Assembly (NCBI GenBank): GCA_031841125.1
Contig: CM063109.1
Span: 71,244,914 to 71,308,913, forward strand
Direction of reading: 5' to 3'
Origin: Acanthococcus lagerstroemiae
Taxonomy: Eukaryota > Arthropoda > Insecta > Hemiptera > Eriococcidae
Length of the DNA stretch: 64,000 bases
The translations under genes and the position numbers were made by a program. Numbering within the stretch: the first letter of the stretch is position 1; each line of letters starts with the position of its first letter. Below the pieces are notes generated by a model, which was not told the DNA's origin, did not search any database, and worked only from the letters and a program-made list of their open reading frames with translations. This document shows positions 1 through 11,960 of this stretch, piece after piece.

Positions 1-443
1 CACTTTACTTTCGCCTACTAAACAGATTTGTTACTTTTAAAATAATTCGTTGAGCATTTGTCGCGAATTCGTGAAAGTTCGGTAGCATAAGAGTGTCGTA
101 TATAGGAATACAATTTTCGGTGAAAATAGTACCAAATTTTAGTTAAAACACGCTGGAAAATGGAATGGCTCGAGGAACATGTATCTTCCGTACTTAATTA
201 AATTTTCCAACGGAAATCAATGATGCTTGCTGGGTCTCCGCTACGAACAGCTGCATCTTTCAAATATTTAACCGAAATTTAGGGAAGTAGGGGGATTCAA
301 AAAGATATACGCACACCCTTCGCTCGAAGAATAATTAGCGTACCTACGTTTTTCCGAATTAACTTGTAATAAATTAATAATTCCCGTACGATTTTCTACA
401 AAAATACAGTAATTTTTCAGACCAAACGAATGTCCAAAATTAA

Positions 444-597
444 TATAATTTATGCTATAAGTAATTTCAATTGGAATTTTAGGATTTATTGTTTGAGCTC
501 ATCATATATTTACTATTGGATTAGATATTGATACACAAATATATTTTATAACATCTACTATAATTATTGCAATTCCAACAGGAATTAAAATTTTCAG
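444..597 (+). pseudogene. COX1: Nuclear copy of mitochondrial cox1 fragment (NUMT)
   Basis: Read with the invertebrate mitochondrial code, this stretch gives about 45 residues of cytochrome c oxidase subunit I. It includes the hallmark VWAHHMF with Trp encoded by TGA and the C-proximal [11 protein letters not shown]. The frame is broken by a 4-nt insertion (AGTA, 460-463) between the codons for YAM and ISIGILGF. Homology stops abruptly at about 597, just after IKIF. The TGA would be a stop in nuclear code, so this is a non-functional insertion in the intron. Upstream of about 444 no cox1 similarity is recognised. Confidence 0.85.
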
Positions 598-1455
598 GCT
601 GTACACATCGACTGGATTCGGTGGGTCGACCGGTAGAGTTAACCCGTTCAGTGTTTTTACAATATTTTTCGGCTGAAATACACTGGCATGAAGTAAACAT
701 ATGCCCAAAGTGACCCCAAAATCACGCCTTCGACTTTGCCTAATTCAAAAAATAAAGGTACAGTATTCATTTACGAATAAGACGTATTGAACCAAGAAAA
801 TGCGAAGGAGCAATTGCGAGGCGGAATCCGAGTGAATAAAAAATTCCAAAACGCCTTTTAAATTGGACGAAATTTCAATTAACAGTTTACTGATTGAATT
901 GCAGGCACTTGCTACCAATTTTCTTCGCTGTCAAAAGCAGAGCCGTATTTTTATTCTCGAGTACAAATAGGTAGGTACATCGCGTCCGAATACATTAAAA
1001 TGGAATAGAAATAATCGAAACCGTTGTGATTGTATATTCTTCAGACTCGAAGCACACGAAGCCGGGCTGTAATTTGAGACGATTTTTGAACATTCGCTTT
1101 TTTTTTTTTTTATATTATTACATTCGTACACGCTGGCAATGAAAAGGTATCTCCAAATTATTCATCTTGTAAATTAGGTAACTGATTTGTGCAACTGAAA
1201 TACACCGAGAGTAACTAAAATCGGCAACCGAAGTTACCGTCTACTGCAAAAGGGTATTCCTTTAGGCGCGTATGCTAAATACTACATAATTTATGTAGAA
1301 CTTTAAAGGCGGCCGGTAATCAATTCCCACCATGACGATGCCATACCTAGAAAATGAAGTGCACGCAGACGACAAACCTGCCGTAATCGGAAATGTTTTC
1401 ATCGCTGCACGCAGAAGAAAATTAAAAAGAAAGAAAAGAAAGTAGCAAGACGCAC
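598..1455. other. Intron sequence, nothing recognised
   Basis: AT-rich sequence downstream of the 1456-1628 exon. A poly-T run sits at about 1099-1111. No further Dys exon is seen on the minus strand here. Confidence 0.5.
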
Positions 1456-1628
1456 CTGATGGCCATACTCTTGGTCTTCAGATGATGCCAGCGTTGATTC
1501 ATCTCATCGAGTCGACGCTGTAGCATAACCGCATCTTCTTGACTGGCGAGATTATTGAGCAACTTTTTACCGCTGGCGTTGAGGGAATTGAACACATCTC
1601 GATGATTCTCAATCTCTAGCTGGATATC
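1456..1628 (-). CDS. Dys: Dystrophin internal exon, most of spectrin repeat 22
   Basis: Seen: 173 nt between a TATGTTGCAG acceptor and a CAG/GTGCGT donor. It encodes 57 codons, DIQLEIENHRDVFNSL through KTKSMAI, plus AG of a split codon (predicted Arg). The match to human dystrophin is strong: DLQGEIEAHTDVYHNL and MLQRRLDEMNQRWHHL against LLQRRLDNMNFKWSEL, with the helix-C tryptophan kept. This exon would receive splicing both from the full-length message (exon 50236-50422) and from the internal first exon (34081-35538). The rest of the gene (repeats 23-24, WW, EF-hand, ZZ and coiled-coil regions) must lie beyond the left edge. No such exon was found in 1-1455. Confidence 0.94.
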
Positions 1629-1631
1629 CTG

Positions 1632-4600
1632 CAACATATACGAAAACAAAAATTTTGTAATTAGGATTCTGGCGAAATTATACGGACTTTTAACATATGT
1701 CAACTGTCGTATCCCTGTAGTATACCTTTTCGAACAAATTCAACTCGGCCAACAACCTGAAATTAATATGAATATAACGAGCATCCTCGACCGAGCTTGT
1801 GACCAACGATTTTCTTAAAGCGCTGAGACCATTCCCGCGACGATATCTGGTCTGCTGGCAACCGGGCCAAGTATTTCCATCCAGTTTGCACGTAAACGCG
1901 AATCAACGAAATTTGATTTTCCTGTTCTTCATTATGATTACGAGCCCAGTTTCGGTTGCACTTTACGTCAGGCATCCGTTTTCTTTTCCGCGTTTGCAAC
2001 TTCTTTAATAACCGAATACACCTGCTGTATGCGCACTACACTACAAGTACTAAGGCAAGATCAAATTTCTCACTTTTTTTCTCGCCAATTCGACAGTTAT
2101 TTAATCGTTAGTCATTTTCAAACACGGGAAAACAATACCAGCCCTTCGTAAACCCAAATACCGAATTAATAAACACCTTGCAATGCGACGCTCCCGTGGC
2201 GCTCAATAAATAGTAACGCACTGGGGTACCTATTTTTCACAGCTATTTAGGTGCAGTTTAGTGTCGGAATCTGAGTCGGAAAGCAAATAAATAAATAAAT
2301 TCTAGCATCTACAAGTAGAATGAACGAGCTAAACATCTCATATTCGTAGAACTCGTCTCTTAAATTTCTTAAGACGCATTTTTATTAACTTGTCAAACAG
2401 TTTTTGAAATTTTGAAGAGGTACAAACGATAACCGCTCCCGCTCTATTTTCAAGAGGGCCAAGGTACACATGTACCTCTCCCTTGACGCCGTTGTTTTCT
2501 TTTTTCTACTAAGTTCTTCGGACCACCTCTGTAATATTGCTTCAACGTTTCGTACTGCCTACTGAAAACGCCTACTACACTTTTAGTACTCCAAAATTAC
2601 ACTAATCCCTAACAGTCTAAAACTGGATTTCTGTTGTTTTAAAGAAGATGGGGAAGAGGTCTAGAACTTTTTGTTCCACAAGTAAGAAATTCGGTAAGAC
2701 GAATAACTGTAATAGGTACCAAAATGTTTAAAAAATAGTCTTTAAAACGAAAAAATGAAAATAAAATAAAATAAACCACAAAAACACGAGTGTTATCGGA
2801 GGAATTAAGACGGCCAAATTGAAAAATAAAGATTTTGCGAGTGCATGCATCCCCATCACCCATGTTCCCGCTGTTAAGAAAGACTACGGTATACTTGAGA
2901 CATGGACTTCAGTACAACTTTCAACAATCAAAAATGACTAACATAAAAAGCGAGTATCAAAGCAGATTTCTTCAACCTATCGAAGTAAGTATAATGATAA
3001 AACTCGCGACCTAGGTATACTAAGTATCCATTTTTCCGTGAACTCGAGGAGTTTAATAAAAATAAATTTTGCCGTAAAACCAGCAGCAATCTCTTCTCGA
3101 GCATCTATAAAAACTAACGTAAGCCCAGAATTACGAATAACCATCATTTCTGTAAAATCGAAGTAAGTTATTCTCGCTGAATTATAAGCGAAAGCACTCA
3201 AGATTGAAAGTCGTAAATCTTCAATCGTCTATAGTTCTTTCTTCAAATCGTAATTAGCATCATAACACAATGAGGTTGAGTCGTAGATATTGCGACCAAT
3301 TTTGAGTAAGTAAATATAACTTACTGTCCCTCACCCTTCGTCCACCACAGACAGAATTCACGGAAATTTTCATTATTTTCCCATTTTGTTTTGCATTCGA
3401 ATAATAAATAAATATTATAAATATAATACGTCTATACTCGTACTGTAACAAACTGGAAATGGATACAACGTACTAGACGGACAACTGAGTACCACAATGT
3501 ACCTAGTTTGGAACCTCAGAAACACCAGCAGCACTATTAGGAAACTCGAAAGTGAAATTGGACAATGACGGCACTTTAGTGACATTTCAGGGTGTACCGA
3601 GGAATTTCAATCGCAATACTTGGGGGTAATGTACCTAATACGCGATGAATATAGTAGAAAATATTTGTAATTCGTATTTTTTCAGGCGTTTTCGTCACTC
3701 GCGACTTTTCGGATCAAGGTTGGGAGGAAGTAACTTTTCAATAGAATCATTTATTTCAGCGATTTCTATACTAGCGGAATGAACGACTACAAGTATATAC
3801 TCAGCGTCATGTTTAGTGGAATTAAAAAGTAAAGGGTTTTCTTCTTCATTTTCTTTCCAAGTTATGCTAAGACAACATCTTTTGTACACACCATATGATG
3901 CCACGTATGCCTTCAGGCGCAATCGTTCGATGAAACACCCAAATTTCTTTTCGAATTTTCAGTCTCGTAGTTCCCATAAAATTGTCACATAGAGTATCTT
4001 CCAGGTTTGCCTTCTCCTTATCTCAAGCTTGCAAGATTCATTCGTAAAACGCGAAATACAATCGACAAGATTTTTTGATAATCCGAAATAAGTCACAGGG
4101 AAAAACGTTGCAGTATTATAGATTTGAAAATAAAGAAAGCGGAAGCGGATAGAATTTAATTTGTGCGACACCGAAAACACGCGGTTCATTTCTCCAAGGA
4201 TGATCGTCGAAATTTACTCGACTATCTCGACCAATGCTATTATTTCTATTGACTTGCGCCGTCCCTAACAAATATAATAGGTAATTGACAAGTGATGGAC
4301 TGTATTCGCTGTACCTACTCGTATCTACTTCTTACCGAGTTTCTCGAATGAGATATTTCTGGTTTGCTGAGAAATAAAAGAGCTCGATCCGCGCGAAAAT
4401 GAAATTTAGGCTGTAAGGTTTGACGATATACCGTCACTATAATCTACTCGTACTATAATATCGACGACAAACGTCGAACGTTGATCTTCTCGTTTGCAGG
4501 TGAGCATCAGTTTGTTCGTCGCCCTTAGCTAGCGTAGGCTTATTCGTAATTGTAAGTATACGTAGGTAAAAGCGTTTACGAGCGAACACACGTACGTTTC

Positions 4601-6030
4601 CATTAAAAGGTACCTAAAAACTAACGGACTAGCTGCACACTAGAATGACAATTTGAGAGCAAGAAAATATTTTGCAGACGAAGAACTCCCGACACCATCA
4701 GCGTTACTCGTTCGTCACTAATTACACAATCGAAATACTACGAGAAGATATTATGGTAACATACGAGTACTCGCATTCGCCGCCGCCGCCGCATTCATTC
4801 CGACACTTCAACACAAACGCGGATCGCGTAACTAATTTCTGGGCGCTTGTTTTTTAAAACTGAAAAATTAAAATCAACGATACGGTATCACATGCGTCGC
4901 ACGAGCCCCAGAAGACGAAAAAATTACAGAAAGACAAAAGAACATATTATACACACGCAACCAAGTGACTTTAAAAGTCGTATCTTTTTTTTTTTATTAT
5001 TATTTCTCTCTCTCTTTTTTTTCGAAATATTTTTTATTCGTTGCGATACAAAATGAAACCTATTGTTTTCGTTGTATTTTCTCGGCGCTCGTTACACCGA
5101 GTATACATGAGATAGGTGCAAAGGAGATTCCTTCAAGAATACTTCTATTCAGACAAATACTGATCATTTAACGGTACAAGAGAAAAACATTTTAAGCATA
5201 GTACACGTAAAAGTCGCGATTTTCATAATCACGGAGAAAGTTTTCAAGTCTGTTTTTACTTGACACGAGAGGCTAAATGGTGTTTCTTATACGATCCGAA
5301 AGCGAAATGGATGTGAAGGCGTCGTTTTCATTTCAGTTGATCAGGTAGTACACACCCACAAGGAGGAAAGGCTATCAGATTAGAAATCTTAAGTTTTCAC
5401 TCCCTCTGCTGGCAATCTTTTTCCACTTTTAGGCTTTTCACAAGAAATTGCTGACTTTCTGTAATAAAAGTAGTCCTTTCTTTTTCACTTAGATACGCAA
5501 GAGGTATATTTACAAAACGTTCTTGCGATTTAGCCCATCTTCGAGGGTTCACATTTATCTTACTACCAATACATTCACTGCTCGAATGAAGAAAGACACT
5601 TTTATTTCGAAGTTGTAATCTCTAACTTATGTACTCCTCAACTAGAATTAATTAAGAAAAAATATCTGGATGCGTGTCAGCATTTACGTTTTGGTTTCGA
5701 GGTTCGAATAACAACATAACAATTTTACTCGAAGTAGTGTGTATTTGTCCAAAAGATTTTTCGGGTATTTTGTCATCATCGGTAATTCAAAGCTCGAAAT
5801 TAAAATAATGTTACACACTGTACTATTTACGGAAGTAACACAGAATGGTGATGAATTCTATTGTGAGAGACGTTTCGAGGTACCTACCTACGACAGACGA
5901 ATCGAATATGAAATATCGAACTTCGTAATCACACAAATATTCGATACGTCGAACGTAGCTCGTTTTGCGGTCTAGCAAATCGATGTCTCGTTGATAACAC
6001 TTGTAATGACGACACACTTGTCGCCCTAAA
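1632..6030. other. Intron sequence, nothing recognised
   Basis: AT-rich sequence with only short chance ORFs, a short AAAT-type repeat near 2284 and scattered poly-T. No repeats with boundaries were found. Confidence 0.4.
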
Positions 6031-6039
6031 TCTTCCATT

Positions 6040-7890
6040 TAGCAAACGAAACTGTCCGAATGCCTCCGCAACCGAAACTGCGCTGGTCGCACGTCCGGCG
6101 CTCACCTTTAATCCTACGGACATTGGCCCCGGCATTCTATCGATTTTTTAGTTCGTCTTCTTTCGATATCGGCGATTCCGGTTGTAGAATTGCAGCCGCG
6201 TATCCTAAGACGTTTCGTTTTTTCTATGGAATCCCCCAGATCCTGCGACCCCAAAAGACGCCGTGCATCCCAATAAATTCTCCGATTCCACCCTATTTCG
6301 ATGCATTCAGCCCGCGACTCTTTCGCCAAATAGTCGATCTGCGCCTCACTTCGCAACGCTGGTCAAGTTTGTTCTTCCTTTCGTCCAGCCTACAAAACGT
6401 CTGCTCCGTAGCCTCTTGGCTGCTTCCTCTTAACCTACCAACCGCTCTTCCGGTCGTTGCATCTTCCTTAGCCTACTTCTAACTCGAAGACTTACGATCT
6501 ATTCCCTACTATCGGTGGTAGCCATCGACCCCCCCCCCCCTCCCCCTCTAGGATAGGCTATCCCTAGTTATCTAACTTCTCCTTTTCCAAATATCGGTAC
6601 CTCTCAGTCAGAGTTACGAAGCGAGAAAGTTAGTTAGGTCGCCCGGTCGCCGAAACGACCTGTGTTGCACACCCTTAACGCCGCGAACTTTCCACGCCGT
6701 CAGACCGCCGAATTAAGACCCTTATAACTTGCGAATTTATCTTAATCCACGTTATTTTTTTCGCACCCCTCGTTCTGCGCTTACCGTCTAACAACTGCTG
6801 TGTCTTAACATCGAGAAGTGTCTAAATCTGTTAATAATTTGAATCATCCCTGCGTATACGCGAGTACCCCTTCTTGTTCTAGTTGCTGCGCCTAGTGTTG
6901 TTAGTTTAATCGTTAGAATTTCACCCCGCCGATTTCGTTTTTTCCTTCGTGTAAAATTTCGATAAAAATACAATAATCATCCCCGCAATTGTGCGTTGTT
7001 TTGTGCCGCGCATCGATCCTTTCGGCCGTTCCCGAACTTTAAAAATATGTCGACTCGCGACGAGGCACGAACCTCTGCCAACGACGATGCGTTCCGGTCG
7101 CTCCGGAACCACCGGGTCCCGCTACCCAATAGTCGACCAGCCTCCTCCGCAGACCAATCGGGTCGGATAGGGATAGCCAGACCGAAGCGTTTTTTAACCC
7201 ACCAAAATTGGCGAGTTAATCGCGTTAACGGATTGTTAAACAGAACCTCGTTAACCAGACTTTCTAATAATACTGGCCCCGAATTTGAATGTCCAAGATT
7301 GGCGCTCACTGGATGTTAATATTGAAATCAAAACAGTATTACCAATGGAACGAACGCAAAATGGTGATTACTTATGAAAGGAATTTCACGAGTTTAGAAC
7401 ACGTCTAGATCTTAAAATTCTGATGTACTAGAGAAAAACGGACAAGAATATCCGTGCTCAATGTTGGAAAAAATACACGGACATCGCCTATTAAAATACA
7501 TAATACAAAATAATTGTCGCATAGCGTCATTAGGCCCAAATGTCTAATTTAAAATAGTCGAAGATGGGCTTTGCAGGGACTGCAAGGTGGAATACGACTC
7601 CATGCGACATGTACCCTTTTTTAGCTGTAATGCCTTCGAAAGTAAGAGAAGCCTTTTTGGGATAATTACAAAATTTGAAGTTTTGAGTAAAACCTCGATA
7701 GGAGTGAATTAATCCGGTTTACTGCGTTCATTTACGATGTATTAAAATCTAAGTCTGATATTGTGTAGTAGGCTACCTAATTATAACTCGGATGTAATGT
7801 ACTCGGTATCATGTTACCACCGATAGGTCATTTTTATCGATGGCGGCGAATGTAATTTAAAAAAATAATAATAAATAAATAAATAAATAA
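6040..7890 (+). mobile_element. Eroded, internally deleted LINE-like element
   Basis: The right part carries a frame (7567-7707) reading CRDCKVEYDSMRHVPFFSC, a C-x2-C-x8-H-x5-C cluster like the C-terminal zinc knuckle of R1/I/Jockey-type LINE reverse transcriptases, and it ends at TAA. It is followed at 7858-7892 by a short AAT/AAAT tail, as in several LINE groups. The left part (6040-7046) is unusually GC-rich for this window and could be the 5' UTR, with an ATG at 7047 opening an arginine- and serine-rich frame to 7319 that could be the start of ORF1. Joining the two parts as one element is inference. No target-site duplication was identified. Confidence 0.4.
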
Positions 7891-7892
7891 AT

Positions 7893-10800
7893 GCGAAGGT
7901 AGCCTAATACTTAAAAGGAATCCGAAATTTTTTTTCTCGGCCTTCAAACAGCCAAGTATTCTGACACAAGTAAGCCGACATTTAATTTTCCGGGAACATC
8001 CGACTGATTTAAATCTAGACTGAATAGGCTGAGGACCGACCTACGGACTGTGTCTCCTCGGTCTGCGTTAGGAATCACATTTGTGTAGTACCTACATGGG
8101 TCTTTCGACGTACAACCAAGAAGACGAATCGAGGGAACGACCCATCCGAAGTAATTAGCGAGGAAAAGCAGTTTCAGTTATTTACTCCTCACCATGCTTA
8201 CAAGCAACACGAGATGTTGGCTAAGTTGCCCCCAGAAAAAGAGGCCCACAAACACGTTCAACGGGATAAAACACGATAAGACCGCGTGATCAAACAACAT
8301 CGAGTCCTCTCCAACGGAAATCGAAGACTACGAATTAAAAAACGGATAATATTAATCCCGTATCGATCGATAACGACGCCTAAATTCGGAAAAAGGAACG
8401 GCGCAAAAAGGGAAGGGTAGTACTACGTACATATAGGTACCTAAGACCTGTAGGTTTCGTAACAGCTGTTTTCATCTCTCTTGACCAGGTTCGTTGACAT
8501 CGTGCCACGCATAAGATACCATTTACGAAGATCAGCGCTAAGAATACTCTCATCAGCATCTTACAAATGACCTTGTTCGCCGTACCTACTCGGATATGTC
8601 AATAATATTGTAATAAGTAAATGTCTACAGTAGCTGAGATCCTTTTTCATGTTCGTTCGGCAATGAAACCTACCGACTCATCGGGTGAATGTCTCAGTTT
8701 TGAGCCAGCTGTGTCTTACCGGGACAGAGTATATGCACCCTAATCCCTAAATGACCACAGAAATGAATTCAACGACAAAACGAACCACGTTTAACATAGT
8801 TCGAAATTCCCTACTTCGTGACGTCTACAGTATTTCACGTCGTAGGTCACAGCGGCACCGCTTGGCGAATGAAAGGTTATACGTTACTATTAAGACGTAT
8901 CCACCCTCGAAAATGAATTTGACGATTCCAAAACACTATCTCCGATGAGAACGAAGAAAGCATCTGTTATTATATCAGGTTCCAACGTCCGCCTTCGCGC
9001 GGAACTTTTTGAGAGGGGCGTACGACCGAAATAGCTTCGATAACTAATTTAGTGTACCTGAAAATCAATTCGGCTCAGGAATACGTAGATTTCAGTTTTA
9101 CGCTGACGGCGACAAATTTTTACACTCAAACCAAAATTCCTGATCAATTTTAGTTGTAGGATTCTATTAAGCAAAATGTTGAATACCTTCCGGAAAATGT
9201 TATGTTAAGCTTTACTCTCGTTGAAAACCATAAATACTTTTGATTTCAAAAACATTTCGGTTGCGGCATTTTCACACCAAAAGGAATAAATTTAGCCACT
9301 AGGAGTACCAAGAAAATTTCGAAAACTGATGAATTTTGTACCACCTTCGCATACCTATACACGTGCAAATTTATTCGCGAAATACGTACAGCTGCACACA
9401 CCCATTTGCGAGCAAGTACAATTATTGCGACCCGTTTACGACCAACACACGACGGGGTTCGAACTCTCTTTCTTATAACTGCCCTTATCGAGACACACCA
9501 GCATAGGTTCATGTACAAAGAAAGACTTTTCGACAGCCCGAACTGCGTACCAATCACACCCGAGCCGAGGCACGCGATTCACCTTAAAACCGAGAATTAC
9601 GAAACTGATGAAGAAAATATTCATTTTCACGCACGAACGCGAAATAAATTAATGCACATTCACGCATCCGCTTATCAATTTTTAACCTGAGGGCTCGGCT
9701 CTCAAAATCAGAGGCTTCCGCGAACTTTCTGAACGCAAGAAATTTATCGATTCGATCTCGAAGTTAGTATACGCTCGAAAAGATTCGATTCACCAACCCG
9801 ACGGACACACAAATTAGATTGACGTGTACATCATTAGCTTATTAGAAAAAATTAATAAATAAATAAATAGGTACATAAACAAAGTTGGAGAGAAATAGTG
9901 AAGAAGGAATGATTTTGGACGAACACTTTAAGTAGAAAAAACGAACTTGGTACGTTTCTGAAGCACCGTCGTGCACTGTCATCAGTTCTGGCTGTGAGAA
10001 GCGGCGTTCTTTCGTTACTATTGGTAACCAAAGTTCTCTTCTCTACTCGTATGTGTAGGTACGTCGTAGTCGTAGTCGTAGTCGTACCCGTACCCTTATC
10101 CGTATCCGTACCCGTAGCCCGTACACAACGAAATGAAGTCGATCCCGGTATCCGTAAGTCTACTAGATACGTAGTACGTACTAACACCCTATCGGCTATC
10201 GTTCAGCCCCATGCTGTTCAATTCATCGCCCATCGTCGACGAAATATTCGGTAAAATGGTATAGCGCGAACTACGAGTACGTTAGGTACGAGTACATGGT
10301 ACATACTCGTAAGTATAAAACGCAATTTCACATGTGCCTGATACGCGCTACCGTTACACAATTATACCTAATACGAGTATAAGATATTATAACCAGGAGG
10401 TGCGTCGCCGTTCTTATCATTGGTATACTTACGTACGTACGTACATAATATATTATGTACGAGTATATTAACGCGTCGATACATAATCAGGTACCTCTTA
10501 AGTATTTACTTTTACATAGTAGGTTGGTATGCGTGTATATTGTACATACCTATATTATTGCATGTGTACAGTACGCATTATACGTAGGTATATACCGAAT
10601 TAGAAAATCCTCGCAAACACCGTATCTGAAACGGTTATAATTACGACGTTGATACTCATAGTTGATACTGCTTCCAAGTACTTTTTATATTAGTCAAAAA
10701 TAGTTGATACACGCAATGCTCAACATGATGACATCAGAATTCAAAACTGAGAGTTTGGCTTCTTCGAAGAAAGTCGAACTAACCAGAACGTAAAAAAGCA

Positions 10801-11747
10801 CGCGGTATATCGTATGAGAATACCCACACGCATCATCTCTATATACACAAGCCTACTCGTACACATACGTATAAGTATATACAGCATTATGAGTCCGAAT
10901 GGAAGAAAACATAAATAATAGACGGCAAAGAGTTGGAGCACAGGACAAACTACCAGACTGATGTACGCATAGGTATGTAGGCACATATAGCGGGTACGTA
11001 CACACGTTCTGAAGATACATTATATGTATACTATAATCACAGTGTTGAAATGAGCCAATTACTAACGAAATATTGCATTTTAGATGGGTATACGAGGTAC
11101 TGCGCTATAAATCCGGTAGCATGGTCTTTAGTGTTTCAGTTGATGTCGATGTAAAATTTTTCATACAAGCAAAAAATAAAGTCAATGACTTTTACAGTTG
11201 GCCCACTGATTTGTTGAAAATGTCGACTAAGTGGCTGAAACCGAACAAACACTTCCTGACGAATGCGGAATCGATAGTAAAAACACTTTTCATACAAGCA
11301 AAAAAAAAAAAAAATCGACGACTTGGATCTTTTTGTTTTGCCAACTAAATGGTCGAGTTTGTCGAGAATGACGACTCCGAAGATTCTCTCCTTCACTACG
11401 CCACTATTTCGAAAAAGTCTTAACATTTTTCTTCAATTTTTTTTCCCTGGTCTATGTAATATCCTCTTGTCCCTCGATACTTTTTTTTTTTCTTCTCTCC
11501 AAATAGTTACCACGCACTTTTTATTATTCTCATCGGTGAGGAGTACGGGCCTTGAAACAATGGAAAGATAAGACCTAACTTATGAGTAAAATCGTCGGGT
11601 ATTTGCTCCAGAAATACGATCGATTGTGCGGTTTCCAAACACATTGATACGAGGTTGGCTGATTAACTGAAAAACCCGTCCGAACAAGATTAAGATAACT
11701 ATAATTATCGATAGTATTATCCATCCATTACAGTAGTACACTATTTT
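7893..11747. other. Intron sequence with a hexamer-type tandem repeat
   Basis: No gene is recognised. At 10066-10115 there is a short tandem array based on GTCGTA shifting to CCGTAC/CCGTAT. TACGTA-rich and GTAGGTA-rich sequence is frequent at 10260-10580. A short AAAT-type run lies at 9851-9870. Confidence 0.4.
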
Positions 11748-11960
11748 ATCGCTGGTTGGCCGAGTGGATAGCGCGCTGGTCTCGGAACCCCGAGGTCCCG
11801 GGGTTCGAGCCACGTAGCAACTCGCTACACTTCGACCTAGGCCGATTTTTCGGCAAGTAGAGAAGACGGCTAAGACAGCCCTAACAGTCTCCCCGACGTC
11901 TCTGAGGTAATGCCTGAAAGCACAGAAGTTACGCGAACGACCATTTTGGAAATCACGCGG
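11748..11960 (+). mobile_element. tRNA-derived SINE
   Basis: The head contains an A-box-like TGGCCGAGTGG (11757-11767) and a B-box GGGTTCGAGCC (11801-11811), spaced as in a class II tRNA (Leu/Ser-like). It lacks an acceptor stem closing, so it is not a functional tRNA. The downstream body from about 11838 (CTAGGCCGATTTTTCGGCAA) recurs in reverse orientation at 41036-41125, which marks it as a dispersed family. No poly(A) end or target-site duplication could be fixed. Confidence 0.6.

Noticed and set aside
6060..6482. 140-codon plus-strand ORF
   Set aside because: Lies in the GC-rich LINE-like region; no domain, and overlapping frames on both strands are equally open.
11757..11815. tRNA gene
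   Set aside because: A- and B-box are present but the acceptor stem does not close and the tail matches a dispersed repeat, so it is a SINE.
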